In this document: in pieces, positions 48,102 through 57,048 of the stretch
Layout: every line of letters starts with the position of its first letter
Numbering within the stretch: position 1 is the first letter of the stretch
IMG/VR virus record: IMGVR_UViG_3300022841_000510
Location: 1 to 58,056 of that record
Origin: a virus
DNA length: 58,056 nucleotides
Reading direction: 5' to 3' (one strand)
The notes under the pieces: model-generated
Databases searched by the model: none
What the model saw: only the letters and a program-made list of their open reading frames with translations
What the model was told of the DNA's origin: nothing
Program-made: the position numbers and the translations under genes

Positions 48102-48111
48102 ATTATAAATA
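48102..48111 (-). promoter_or_regulatory. TATTTATAAT box upstream of the tail tube gene
   Basis: Perfect TATTTATAAT on the minus strand, 16 nt before the ATG at 48085 in the short gap after the sheath gene. Confidence 0.55.
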
Positions 48112-48137
48112 GTCGGATTTAACTTTTAATTAGTGTC

Positions 48138-50531
48138 TTAATCCGGAAAAGCTACTCCAGTAGGTGTTATATTGAAGTCTAAGTAGACGTATTCTGCTGT
48201 TCTTGTTGGTTGTACATAGATCTGACCTATTAGTATATTTCTATCAATTACGTCTGCAGTATTATTAGTATCGTCCATTATTATCTTGTAAGCATAAAGA
48301 CCTTGCTTCTGTTGGATACTTTCTAGATACGGGTTAACTTGTGCTAAGAAATTGTTTCTAGTAGAAGTTGAATTCTGTTCGAATACTAGGTTTTGAGATA
48401 CTTGAGAGATGTAAGACTTCATTGTAATTAAAAGTCTTCTAACATTAACTCTACCTAAAGCACTTGCTTTTGTTTGTAATGTCTTTTGTCCGTACACTAC
48501 GGTTCCTAGCTTACTAACAGAGGTGATTGGATTTACTTTACTTGTATAGAGTTCGTCTCTTGTAGTTTGAGCTAATTTTCTTTCTCCTACTGCGCCATTA
48601 CCTAAAAGCCCTCTCTTAGTTCCAGCTGGTGCGAACCAAGGAGCTGCTACCTTGTCTGTGTAGGTGTATACTCCGGGTATTAATGTTGATGGAGGTACTT
48701 CTATCTGCAGTCCAGTACTTGGGTCTTGTACTGTTAGCCATGGCCAGTAGGTAGCTGCATAGGAAGAATCTAAAGCTGTTGCTTTTGCTTTTACGTTTGA
48801 TACTGTGGATCCATAGTTTACTACGTCTACTACAGCTATTGCATCTCCTCTATTTTGTGTATTGTCTATTAAGGTGTTAAGAGTTGAGGTGTGATTGGAG
48901 TTGTCGTAAGTTAGGCCCGGTACTGATATTACATTGTACCTGTATTCGTCTTTATTAGCTAATAGAGCTATAGCAGAAGCGTAGCTTGCTGCCGGTACTC
49001 CTTGAGAGGTGTATACACTATCTTCTACTATATCTTTATAGAATGTTGCGTTCCCGTTTGGTGTTTCTGCTCCGTTTGCACCTGCAAAAGATCCGCTCTG
49101 CACTACTGGTATGTATGTTTGGAAGGTTGTGTTGGGTGTTCCGTCGTTGTTTAAGTAGCTTGGTGTTTTGTAAGCTACAGACTTTACTCTTACGTGTTTA
49201 GATTTATTTGGATACTGTCCTACGGTTTCTAGATATGTATCTGTCCCTTCGGTTGTTATGGTTTGAACCTGGTCTCCGATTTTCCTACTTATGTAGTTTG
49301 GTGATTTAGGGTCTAAGGATAGGTTAGTAAATGTTTCCAGTACTACTTTATCTGATGCTTTATCATCTCCTCTACGTATTAGGAGTGTGAATTCTCCGGA
49401 TGTTGTATCTACTTCTGAGATTTCCCATCTTACGTTATCTTTAGTACCTTTCTCCAGTATATCTGTACCGGTACTATTACTGTTCATTAACTCTCCTCTA
49501 GATAGAGTAGCTAGTTCGAAAGCTATATCTCCGGTCTGTACTGCTATATCTTTACTCTGTAATGTTATTACTAATGGAGTATGTGCTTCAAAGTTATCTG
49601 CTGTTAAGGTCCAGGTTATGTAGCGCCACCTTCCACCGGCGTAGAATGCTACAGCGTATTTTTCTCCTATGTCGAAGTTATTATCGTGAGTTGTCTTACC
49701 TCCAGCAGGTGTTCCCATCTCTAAGGTACTAACTGTAGCGGTATAGGTGCCTGTTGATGTTATAACGTAGTTAACTTGTCCGGTCCCAAAAGACCCGGTT
49801 GCAAATGTCCATCCTCTTAAACTACTTCCTCCAGTAGTGTTGAGGTTTCTTACTCCGTCTACGGAGGAGGCGTCGGTTATACTCTGGCTTAAATTGTTTT
49901 CTCCGGTTATTAACCTACCTTGAGGTTTTAATCCCAACTGTACCCCTGGTATTGTTACTGTATCGCCTGCTAGGTATCCGGTACCTGGGTTTGTTACATT
50001 TAACTGGTATCCGTGGTATGGAGGACCTACTGTAAAGTCGAGGTGGGGATAGTACTGTAATTCTAGTCCGGATCCAGCACCGTCTGTTGTTGGAGTTACA
50101 TCAAAACTTCGGTTTAGCTGTACTCCTGTAGGGAATGTAGTTATGGAGGAAGTTAGATCTGTATCAAAGCCTACTTCTATTGAGGTTCCTATTGCTGCTG
50201 TATTGAGTATAGGTGTAGAGGTTGCTTCTGTGAACGATCCTGATACTACTCTAGTTACTAGAAGGGATTCTCCTCCGCTATTAAAATAGTTTTCTGCAGA
50301 TATAGAAGTTAAATATGTTACGTTTGTGTCTCCGTACTGACTTCCGAATACAAAGACGTCTCCGAAAGTATTTGCATATTCAGAATAGCTTGTAACTACT
50401 GTAGGAACTTCAACAGGACCTTTAACAGTAGGGCCTATGATTGCTGCTCCTACTGTTACTGGTTGCTGTGTTAGCTGTGAGGCGTCTATCTCTCTAGTAG
50501 AAACGCCGGGTGAACTTAGGCTTGTGCTCAT
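48138..50531 (-). CDS. Tail sheath protein, long paralogue (797 aa)
   Basis: An N-terminal SPGVSTREIDASQLTQQPVTVGAAIIGPTVKGPVEVP is the sheath start seen across T4-like phages. The C-terminal region carries QTKASALGRVNVRRLLITMKSYIS and EPGVAFPD-like end (TPTGVAFPD). Compared with the 566-aa paralogue upstream, it has about 230 extra residues inserted after the first domain (near 100-330), making an additional surface domain. The last ~118 residues differ from the paralogue at only about six positions. It assembles around the tube and contracts. Confidence 0.92.
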   Translation of the reverse strand: MSTSLSSPGVSTREIDASQLTQQPVTVGAAIIGPTVKGPVEVPTVVTSYSEYANTFGDVFVFGSQYGDTNVTYLTSISAENYFNSGGESLLVTRVVSGSFTEATSTPILNTAAIGTSIEVGFDTDLTSSITTFPTGVQLNRSFDVTPTTDGAGSGLELQYYPHLDFTVGPPYHGYQLNVTNPGTGYLAGDTVTIPGVQLGLKPQGRLITGENNLSQSITDASSVDGVRNLNTTGGSSLRGWTFATGSFGTGQVNYVITSTGTYTATVSTLEMGTPAGGKTTHDNNFDIGEKYAVAFYAGGRWRYITWTLTADNFEAHTPLVITLQSKDIAVQTGDIAFELATLSRGELMNSNSTGTDILEKGTKDNVRWEISEVDTTSGEFTLLIRRGDDKASDKVVLETFTNLSLDPKSPNYISRKIGDQVQTITTEGTDTYLETVGQYPNKSKHVRVKSVAYKTPSYLNNDGTPNTTFQTYIPVVQSGSFAGANGAETPNGNATFYKDIVEDSVYTSQGVPAASYASAIALLANKDEYRYNVISVPGLTYDNSNHTSTLNTLIDNTQNRGDAIAVVDVVNYGSTVSNVKAKATALDSSYAATYWPWLTVQDPSTGLQIEVPPSTLIPGVYTYTDKVAAPWFAPAGTKRGLLGNGAVGERKLAQTTRDELYTSKVNPITSVSKLGTVVYGQKTLQTKASALGRVNVRRLLITMKSYISQVSQNLVFEQNSTSTRNNFLAQVNPYLESIQQKQGLYAYKIIMDDTNNTADVIDRNILIGQIYVQPTRTAEYVYLDFNITPTGVAFPD
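48145..48507. repeat. Sheath C-terminal DNA repeat, copy A
   Basis: This 363-bp segment encodes the C-terminus of the long sheath. It aligns without gaps to 50558-50920 (offset 2413) with few base differences, much closer than the rest of the two genes. It points to recent duplication or gene conversion. Confidence 0.88.
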
Positions 50532-50550
50532 TTAAGTATCTTGTTTTTAT

Positions 50551-52251
50551 CTATGCTGGAAAAGCTACTCCTGTTGGTGTTATGTTGAAATCTAGATATA
50601 TAAATTCTGCTGTTCTTGTTGGTTGTACATAGATCTGGCCTATTAGTATGTTTCTATCAATTACGTCTGCAGTATTATTAGTATCGTCCATTATTACCTT
50701 ATAAGCGTAAAGACCTTGCTTCTGCTGGATACTTTCTAGGTACGGGTTAATCTGTGCTAAGAAATTGTTTCTCGTAGAGGTTGAATTCTGTTCGAATACT
50801 AGGTTTTGAGATACTTGAGAGATGTAAGACTTCATTGTAATTAAAAGTCTTCTAACATTAACTCTATCTAAAGCACTTGCTTTTGTTTGTAATGTCTTTT
50901 GTCCGTACACTACGGTTCCTGTTCCAGGAAAAGATGCTATTGGATTTACCTTATTACTATACAATGTATCTCTAGCTGCTTGTGCTAGTTTTCTTTCCGG
51001 TCTAACTACTTGACCTAAACCACCTCTGTTAATACCTGCTGGTGCGAACCAAGGATCTGATACTATATCTGTGTATGCGAAAACACCTCCCATTACGGTT
51101 GAAGCTGGTACCCATACTTGTGTTCCTGTATCAGGATCTATTACCTGTACCCATGGCCAATAGGAGGCTGCATATGATGTATTTCTACTTTTTGCTTGTC
51201 CGGTTACTGCAGTTACTGTCTGTCCGTACTTCACTAAATCAAGTATGTATAAATTATCTCCTCTACTTTGTGTATTAGATATTAAACTTGTTGCTTGAGA
51301 TGTATAGTCGGCATTGTATAATCCAGGTGTTAGTAATATGTTGAACTTGTAGTCGTCCATGTTAGAGAGTAGGTTGATCATGTTTGTATAATCAGCTCCT
51401 ACTACTCCTTGAGTATTCGAGCTATTGATTGTATCGTAGAAATTAGCTCCGCTCATTACACCTCCTACTGCGTCTTCAAATCCACCGCTTGCTGCTAGTG
51501 GTATAGATCCTGTGAATGCTGTTTTAGCAGTTCCTGTATTGTCTAGGTAGTTGGGAGTAGGTGAATTTACTGCGCTTACTCTTATGTATCTAGAAGCTAC
51601 TGGATATGCTCCTGTAGTTTGTAGATAGTAACTTGTACCGTCTGCAGCGTAAGTGAAGGATTGATCTCCAATTCTCTTGCTTACATAATTTGAAGATAAC
51701 GGATCTAACGAAAGGTTAGTCCATGTCTCTAATACTGATTTTTCTATTGTGTTGTCGTTTCCTCGTCTTACTAAGAGGTCAAATGTTCCTGATCCGCTAT
51801 TACTATTTACGACTTCCCATCTAACATTGTCTACAGACCCGCTATCCATTGACCCGTCAGAGTTTAGACTAGAAGAACTATTCATTAAAGTACCTTCTGC
51901 TAAGGTTTCAAACGTTACTGCTGCGGTAGTGCCTTCTCCGTAGAGTGTTGCATTAGCAGAAGAGAAAGATCCGGATTTAATTCTTGATACTAGTAGGGAT
52001 TCTCCTCCATTGTTGAAGTAGTTATAAGCTGCTATGGAAGTAAAGTATGTATAAACACCACTACCACTGGTGATGGTAGTACCGAATACGTTTTGATACT
52101 CGCTATAAGTAGTGACCACTGTTGGAACCTCTACAGGTCCTTTAGCTGTCGGTCCGATTATCGCCGCTCCTACCGTAATAGGTCCTTGAGTGATAAAAGA
52201 TTGGTCATTCTCCCTTGCGAGGGTGCCTGGGGATATTAAAGTTTCTGCCAT
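50551..52251 (-). CDS. Tail sheath protein, short paralogue (566 aa)
   Basis: Starts MAETLISPGTLARENDQSFITQGPITVGAAIIGPTAKGPVEVP, the same sheath N-terminus. It is about the usual sheath length for myoviruses and lacks the insert of the downstream paralogue. Its C-terminal 118 residues are nearly identical to the other copy. The middle, including LYGEGTTAAVTFETLAEGTL and SGSFSSANATLYGE, is more diverged. It has a TATTTATTAT box and a terminator upstream. Two sheath types may mix or serve different parts of the tail. Confidence 0.92.
   Translation of the reverse strand: MAETLISPGTLARENDQSFITQGPITVGAAIIGPTAKGPVEVPTVVTTYSEYQNVFGTTITSGSGVYTYFTSIAAYNYFNNGGESLLVSRIKSGSFSSANATLYGEGTTAAVTFETLAEGTLMNSSSSLNSDGSMDSGSVDNVRWEVVNSNSGSGTFDLLVRRGNDNTIEKSVLETWTNLSLDPLSSNYVSKRIGDQSFTYAADGTSYYLQTTGAYPVASRYIRVSAVNSPTPNYLDNTGTAKTAFTGSIPLAASGGFEDAVGGVMSGANFYDTINSSNTQGVVGADYTNMINLLSNMDDYKFNILLTPGLYNADYTSQATSLISNTQSRGDNLYILDLVKYGQTVTAVTGQAKSRNTSYAASYWPWVQVIDPDTGTQVWVPASTVMGGVFAYTDIVSDPWFAPAGINRGGLGQVVRPERKLAQAARDTLYSNKVNPIASFPGTGTVVYGQKTLQTKASALDRVNVRRLLITMKSYISQVSQNLVFEQNSTSTRNNFLAQINPYLESIQQKQGLYAYKVIMDDTNNTADVIDRNILIGQIYVQPTRTAEFIYLDFNITPTGVAFPA
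50558..50920. repeat. Sheath C-terminal DNA repeat, copy B
   Basis: The partner of 48145-48507, covering the C-terminus of the short sheath. Gap-free alignment with scattered single-base differences; several tracts of more than 40 bp look identical. Confidence 0.88.
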
Positions 52252-52267
52252 TTTAGATTAACGTTTA

Positions 52268-52277
52268 ATAATAAATA
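52268..52277 (-). promoter_or_regulatory. TATTTATTAT box upstream of the short sheath gene
   Basis: A one-base variant of TATTTATAAT, 16 nt before the ATG at 52251, downstream of the terminator at 52311-52337. Confidence 0.45.
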
Positions 52278-52310
52278 GATTGTTTTCTTTCGAAGGTTTA
52301 ATACCTTCTT

Positions 52311-52337
52311 AAAAAAAAAAGGATACTTTAAAAGTAT
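52311..52337 (-). terminator. Intrinsic terminator after the neck genes
   Basis: ATACTT and AAGTAT pair around a short loop on the minus strand, followed by CC and ten T. It lies between the end of the 52348-53202 gene and the short sheath promoter. Confidence 0.7.
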
Positions 52338-52347
52338 AGTGTTTTTA

Positions 52348-53202
52348 TTAAATATTCTCGATGTCTGATACACCTTCTGTTCCAAAGGAGATTTTACTAG
52401 ACGTGCTGAATTTTTTAATAGAGTTTAAATCTTTTTGTCTTGTGTTAGGTACTAGGTATCCGTTTAGTTTTACAGTAAAAGTACTTCTAACCACTCTTTC
52501 ACTATCTGCTGTAAGTTCTGTCTGAAATCCGAATTGTTCTATTGATGCTCTAAATTTAAACTTCTCAGGATCTCCCCAATAGGTATCGGATGCGTACTGT
52601 ATTGCTTCTACTATTGAATTTTGATGTTCCATGTAGTAGGTGTAAAGTATGAAAGTATAGCTAATTGTCAAGTAGTCGGGTACTACTATTGCGTAGTATT
52701 CTTTTTCTGGCTTTCTATTATTAAGTGCTTCGAAGTTAGAGTATGCATTTCTTGAAGTATAACTCTTAGCGGTAACCATGTAGTTAGCGGGAGAGTTTGC
52801 ATCTAATTTATTAGTTAGTGCTTTATTCTTTGCAATACTGTCTCTTTTAAATAATATTAGAGGGGCCATAATAGCGCCTTTAACATCTCTCAAGTAACCG
52901 TCCTTTTGGTATGATTTCCATTTTTCAGGAGATGAGATCATTATAGGTACTTGTATCTTCTCTCCGTTTTGAACGACTTGAGGTTTTAAGACTTCGTTAA
53001 AGTAATGTAATATTGCTTCGTCGTGATCTTGTAAAGATACTGTTAAGGGTTTACCTTTTTCGTTCTTCTCTGATAACTGTAATGCTCTATTGTTTTGGTT
53101 CTCTGTTGTATTATTAGGATTACCTTTGCTTTTAATGTAAGGGTCCACTAGCGAGTTACTAATGTCTTTTTGAGTCTTAGGTGTAGGTTTCTTGATACTC
53201 AT
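52348..53202 (-). CDS. Virion neck/tail-completion protein candidate, 284 aa
   Basis: A polar, Asn/Lys-rich N-terminus (SIKKPTPKTQKDISNSLVDPY) is followed by a folded region with ILHYFNEVLKPQVVQNGEKIQVPIMISSPEKW and YYAIVVPDYLTISYTFILYTYYMEHQNSIVEAIQY. The end carries FTVKLNGYLVPN. Such proteins lie between neck and sheath genes in Bacteroidota T4-like phages; gp15/gp3-type tail completion is plausible. No firm family. Confidence 0.55.
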   Translation of the reverse strand: MSIKKPTPKTQKDISNSLVDPYIKSKGNPNNTTENQNNRALQLSEKNEKGKPLTVSLQDHDEAILHYFNEVLKPQVVQNGEKIQVPIMISSPEKWKSYQKDGYLRDVKGAIMAPLILFKRDSIAKNKALTNKLDANSPANYMVTAKSYTSRNAYSNFEALNNRKPEKEYYAIVVPDYLTISYTFILYTYYMEHQNSIVEAIQYASDTYWGDPEKFKFRASIEQFGFQTELTADSERVVRSTFTVKLNGYLVPNTRQKDLNSIKKFSTSSKISFGTEGVSDIENI

Positions 53203-53471
53203 TAACTATAGTTTTTTGTTAAGTGTGTCTTCAACGACTTCTTTAACTTGCTTAAAACTTCTCCAAACTTTGCTAACTTTTCATCTTCTGAGCTTTCTAG
53301 TATTGCTTTTTCTAGAAGGTAAGTAGCTTTCTCTAATGCATCGATACTTCCTTTTAAAGGGGTAGGGGTAATATCCCAAGATACTGTTCCTGTTACTTTA
53401 TTAGTTACAGTAGGTTCAGAGGATTCATATCCCATATTAGCTTTCTCGTTTAACAATTCTCTTAGTTTCAT
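53202..53471 (-). CDS. Small virion-region protein, 89 aa
   Basis: An ATGA overlap with the upstream neck gene and a one-base overlap with the next gene show tight coupling. MKLRELLNEKANMGYESSEP opens it, then a helical domain of Leu-rich heptads (IDALEKATYLLEKAILES, LAKFGEVLSKLKKSL), probably a coiled coil. Scaffolding or neck role possible. Confidence 0.55.
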   Translation of the reverse strand: MKLRELLNEKANMGYESSEPTVTNKVTGTVSWDITPTPLKGSIDALEKATYLLEKAILESSEDEKLAKFGEVLSKLKKSLKTHLTKNYS

Positions 53472-53989
53472 AGTCTCTGTTTATCTATACCTACTCTATC
53501 TGCTGGTACATAATGTGCATTGCAGATTATTGAGAGGCTTGTTCCAAAATTCTCTAACCCACTCTCTAATGGGTTTGTTCCTGTACTGTCTGTGTTTGGA
53601 TATAGTGGGTCTTTACCTACAACGTATTGATTTGATATTACGTTATCAATCTCCCAGTAAGCATTTTGCCACTGTACTATATCCCCCTCCTCTACTAACA
53701 CGCTAGCATCTACTAAATCGTCTCTAAGGAATTTAAAAACAACCTTTTGGTTAAGGGTAGGTAAGCCGTCTTCTAGTACGGCGGTATTATCGTTTCTTTC
53801 TATTATAGTGTAAAGTATTACGGGTTCTTGAAAGATTCTTCCAGAAGTTGTTTCTCCGTAAATGTTTACTGTATTCTCTTCGAGATTGTATTTGTAATAT
53901 ATTACTTGCTGGGATATAATATCATGCATCAACTCTCGGTTAATGTGTCTGAATAGACTTATATCTCTTGATTCTCCGTATAGACTCAT
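53468..53989 (-). CDS. Neck protein candidate (T4 gp14-like)
   Basis: A 173-aa protein. INRELMHDIISQQVIYYKYNLEENTVNIYGETTSGRIFQEPVILYTIIERND is comparable in order to gp14-type neck proteins (NxxEQxxLExLIxExIxxYGxxxYYxPR...LYGE). EEGDIVQWQNAYWEIDNVI is also like neck/head-closure proteins. Length is shorter than T4 gp14. It lies next to a gp13-like gene. Assigned by pattern and context only. Confidence 0.55.
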   Translation of the reverse strand: MSLYGESRDISLFRHINRELMHDIISQQVIYYKYNLEENTVNIYGETTSGRIFQEPVILYTIIERNDNTAVLEDGLPTLNQKVVFKFLRDDLVDASVLVEEGDIVQWQNAYWEIDNVISNQYVVGKDPLYPNTDSTGTNPLESGLENFGTSLSIICNAHYVPADRVGIDKQRL

Positions 53990-54000
53990 AGTACTTTAAT

Positions 54001-55158
54001 TTATCCGATGAATATAGGTTGAGGCACTAAACTTAACTCTTTCTGCTTATAGTCTGCTTCTAATGCTCTTCTCTCTAATAACTTCTCTCTTGAGGTTTCT
54101 TCTAAATAACCTCTTAGTCGTTCTAGTAACGCTCCTTTTTCTAAGGTTGCAGCTGCAATAAGGTCTGCATGGTTTAGAGTAACTTCAGCACCGGGTATAG
54201 GTATTGTTCCATATTTACCTCGTACGTACCCTAGAACCTCTTTTACGAGCGCTAAAGTATATTCGAAGATCCACTGTCTACCTATTGAGTTAATTTCGGA
54301 ATAGGTTGGGTTTTTATAAGGTACATTAGATACGTTAGATACCCCTCCAGATGTGCCTGGAGCATTAATTGAATTTCTATCTGATTCTTTTATATACTCG
54401 AAGCGTAATTTACCTCCGGATACTTTAGGTATAGGGAATATTCTAATATTATTGTTTACAAGTTCAAAAGTGAATTGTGATTTTCTGATCTGGTCATTAA
54501 ACTCTATTGCTTGAAGTTTTTGAAGATCGTAATTCATAGGCATCATCATGAAGCTTATTGCTGGGGATTTATCTCCCCATCCAAATGTATCCATCATCTC
54601 TGCTGTTCCGGTACCGGTTCCTGCGTAAGGATCAAAGTAGCGTGTTATTGCAGGAGGTGCTTCGAAGAAAACTCTTTTTACTTCTATTCTATCTGTTGTA
54701 GATATAGAAGCAGAATCTTGAGCCCATAGGTTTAAATCGTAATTCTGTTGATCCTGTGTTACTACTAAAGATCCTGTATGCCATGTAACTGTACCTCCTA
54801 CTCCTGCTTCTGTTCCGTATTGGTGAGACATTCTGATAATAGAGCTAAGATTCGGCTGTATTACATCTGTATTTAGAGAGGTGTAGTTTGTGGGGGTACC
54901 TTCTAAGGAAAGGTAATCTTGTCGTATCTTATAGGCGTATATTTCGTTACCGTACGTTGTCACTGCTTCTTCAAAAGCTGCATAGAAATTTAGATCTTGT
55001 AATTCTATGTTCTCGATAGGGTACCCTAACCTCCGAGCACTAAAGGTTACAACCTTGTCTGCATCGGTTTGGAACTGGTAGTCGTTATCATAGAATCCGA
55101 ATGGCGTAGCACCTGGATAAAATAATGAAGTTCCGTCGTAAATTGAAATGTTAGCCAT
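54001..55158 (-). CDS. Neck/adaptor protein candidate (T4 gp13-like)
   Basis: A 385-aa protein starting MANISIYDGTSLFYPGATPFGFYDND. It has KVVTFSARRLGYPIENIELQDLNFYAAFEEAVTTYG near 35-70, a glycine-rich middle (DPYAGTGTGTAEM) and a C-terminal helical part, LNHADLIAAATLEKGALLERLRGYLEETSREKLLERRA. This arrangement recalls neck/adaptor proteins between portal and tail. It is preceded by a TATTTATAAC box 2 nt from its ATG. The exact homologue is uncertain. Confidence 0.6.
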   Translation of the reverse strand: MANISIYDGTSLFYPGATPFGFYDNDYQFQTDADKVVTFSARRLGYPIENIELQDLNFYAAFEEAVTTYGNEIYAYKIRQDYLSLEGTPTNYTSLNTDVIQPNLSSIIRMSHQYGTEAGVGGTVTWHTGSLVVTQDQQNYDLNLWAQDSASISTTDRIEVKRVFFEAPPAITRYFDPYAGTGTGTAEMMDTFGWGDKSPAISFMMMPMNYDLQKLQAIEFNDQIRKSQFTFELVNNNIRIFPIPKVSGGKLRFEYIKESDRNSINAPGTSGGVSNVSNVPYKNPTYSEINSIGRQWIFEYTLALVKEVLGYVRGKYGTIPIPGAEVTLNHADLIAAATLEKGALLERLRGYLEETSREKLLERRALEADYKQKELSLVPQPIFIG

Positions 55159-55160
55159 AT

Positions 55161-55170
55161 GTTATAAATA
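55161..55170 (-). promoter_or_regulatory. TATTTATAAC box (putative late promoter)
   Basis: The minus strand reads TATTTATAAC 2 nt before the ATG at 55158. A leaderless transcript is implied if it is a -10-type element. Confidence 0.5.
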
Positions 55171-55188
55171 GTCTACGTCTCGTTATTA

Positions 55189-55515
55189 CTATACTGTTGG
55201 GATGCCAACTACTGTAAAACCTGAGGTTGGATATAGTGTATTTAGTTCCTCGGCTACGTATTCGGTTACGTACAGTAAGTACTTACTTACTACATCTGCT
55301 CCGTTATTGTCAATAGAGCAGGAAACGTTAGATACATAGAACGGTAGGGTTGTGATTGACCCACTATTTGCTTGATATGCTTTCTTTGATTCGTACATTA
55401 CACAGTCTACAGGGGTAGAGTTTCCGTCTGCCGGTAGGTGTGTTACTAATCTAAAGTAAGGTTTATCGTAAGTTGCGTAATCGTGTTTAAACTTCTTAGT
55501 TGTTTGAATTGCCAT
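55189..55515 (-). CDS. Virion-region hypothetical protein, 108 aa
   Basis: Starts MAIQTTKKFKHDYATYDKPYF. Beta-rich with PFYVSNVSCSIDNNGADVVSKYLLYVTEYVAEELNTLYP near the end. It may be a small head-tail connector or decoration protein, but no family is recognised. A 6-nt gap separates it from the small gene upstream. Confidence 0.55.
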   Translation of the reverse strand: MAIQTTKKFKHDYATYDKPYFRLVTHLPADGNSTPVDCVMYESKKAYQANSGSITTLPFYVSNVSCSIDNNGADVVSKYLLYVTEYVAEELNTLYPTSGFTVVGIPTV

Positions 55516-55521
55516 TTTTAA

Positions 55522-55653
55522 TTATTGTTTATTTGTTCTATTGGTTTTTTTATGAAGGGGTAAGTCTTTATTTAATTCTTCTAACGTTATACGGATTAAC
55601 TTTTTACCGTGTGACTCTAATTTCTCTTTTAATTCATCAGTTAGTTTTATCAT
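55522..55653 (-). CDS. Small hypothetical protein, 43 aa
   Basis: An ATG at 55653 overlaps the stop of the fibre-like gene (TAATG) and opens a 43-residue frame: MIKLTDELKEKLESHGKKL to NRTNKQ. Charged, helical, with a basic end. The overlap supports a coupled real gene. Confidence 0.5.
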   Translation of the reverse strand: MIKLTDELKEKLESHGKKLIRITLEELNKDLPLHKKTNRTNKQ

Positions 55654-57047
55654 TACGGTAAGTAGGCAGGTATTACGTAATCTTGTCCGTTTATATTAAC
55701 TACTAACCACTGGTCAGGTTCAGATAAATATATTCCAGGGTTACCTGTATTTGATGCAATAGGGAAGTTTGGGGAAGTAGGTGATCCGGGGTTAGGACTA
55801 GTTCCTGCATTATTAACTGTTAATGCTCCTGTGATTGTATTACCACTTGTATTTATATTCCCTGTTAATGTTAAATTGCCTGTAAAGGTATCTGTTGTTT
55901 TCTTTAGGTACCCTGCACCGTTTGTTATGGCATTGTTGTTTAATGATATGTTAGAAGAACCATCGAAACTTACTCCTGCGATTGTTCTAGCGTTTGCTAA
56001 AACAGTAGCGCTTCCGGCATTACCACTTACAGTGGTCTGTACTATGTTAGGAGCAGTGTTTGTTATTGTAAGTGTTCCTGATGTTGTAATTGGTGAACCA
56101 CTTACAGAGATACCTGTTCCTGATGCTGCGGCAACACTAGTAACAGTTCCGCTATTGCTTGTTAGTATTACCCCATTTACTCTAATAGCTTTGTTAAAGT
56201 AGAAGGACGGTCTGTCAGTGTAAATGTGTGCGTAAGAGCTGTTAGCAGGTCCAATATCTATGTAACCATGCGGAGTAGTGTTTCTAGTCCAAGGTCCAGA
56301 ATTTACAAACCCTTTAGTAGTATCAAGATTTATTTGATTAGCTCCCATGTCTAAGTTACCAGTCATAGTGTCCCCTGATTTTGTTAGGTACCCAGCGCCG
56401 TTTGATATTTGATTATTATTAGTAATATAATTAGCATTAGTTGCACCTGTAAACCCTAGATTTGCTAAGGTTAATGTTCTAATGCTCATTGAAGTTATTA
56501 CACCATCAGTTACATTTATATTATCAAATATACTAGCACCAGTTGTATTAATACTTGTACTTGTACCGATAATAGTATTATATGTACCTACAATTTGGTT
56601 TCTTGTATCTCTTATTAATTGATTACCGTTAGTTAGTGAGATGGAAGTCCATACTGTTTGCCAGGATTGATATGTGTTAATAGCTGCATTGTTAAAGTTT
56701 CTGTAATAAATGTTGCCGTTAGAACTAAAGCCTAATTGACTGTAGTAGTTACCTGCATGTTTATTAAGTGTTATAATACTGTTTGCATTATTAATTGTTG
56801 CGAATAATCCTGTTGTTCCGCTACTTATCTGTCCTGTATGTATTAATGTACTTGTTCCACCTTGATACGTCATGGATTGAGCACCTAGTATCATACCTGC
56901 AGAATTAGAGGTACTGGCTGTTATACCTGTTATATTACTACCGTCTCCTTCAAAAGATCCTGTTATACCTCCTAGCACTTCTAAGGACCCTGTTACAGTT
57001 GCATTAGCTGCAACATCTATATTGTCTGTTATATACTTTTTACTCAT
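55653..57047 (-). CDS. Tail fibre-like protein, 464 aa
   Basis: Starts MSKKYITDNIDVAANATVTGSLEVLGGITG and carries many short beta-strand repeats such as SGDTMTGNLDMGANQI and LTGNLTLTGNINTSG, the shaft pattern of phage tail fibres and Bacteroidota adhesins. Asn/Thr/Ser content is very high. The last ~40 residues (PNPGSPTSPNF) are Pro-rich. No intramolecular chaperone or lectin tip is evident. It probably recognises the host surface together with the next gene. Confidence 0.75.
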   Translation of the reverse strand: MSKKYITDNIDVAANATVTGSLEVLGGITGSFEGDGSNITGITASTSNSAGMILGAQSMTYQGGTSTLIHTGQISSGTTGLFATINNANSIITLNKHAGNYYSQLGFSSNGNIYYRNFNNAAINTYQSWQTVWTSISLTNGNQLIRDTRNQIVGTYNTIIGTSTSINTTGASIFDNINVTDGVITSMSIRTLTLANLGFTGATNANYITNNNQISNGAGYLTKSGDTMTGNLDMGANQINLDTTKGFVNSGPWTRNTTPHGYIDIGPANSSYAHIYTDRPSFYFNKAIRVNGVILTSNSGTVTSVAAASGTGISVSGSPITTSGTLTITNTAPNIVQTTVSGNAGSATVLANARTIAGVSFDGSSNISLNNNAITNGAGYLKKTTDTFTGNLTLTGNINTSGNTITGALTVNNAGTSPNPGSPTSPNFPIASNTGNPGIYLSEPDQWLVVNINGQDYVIPAYLP

Positions 57048-57048
57048 T

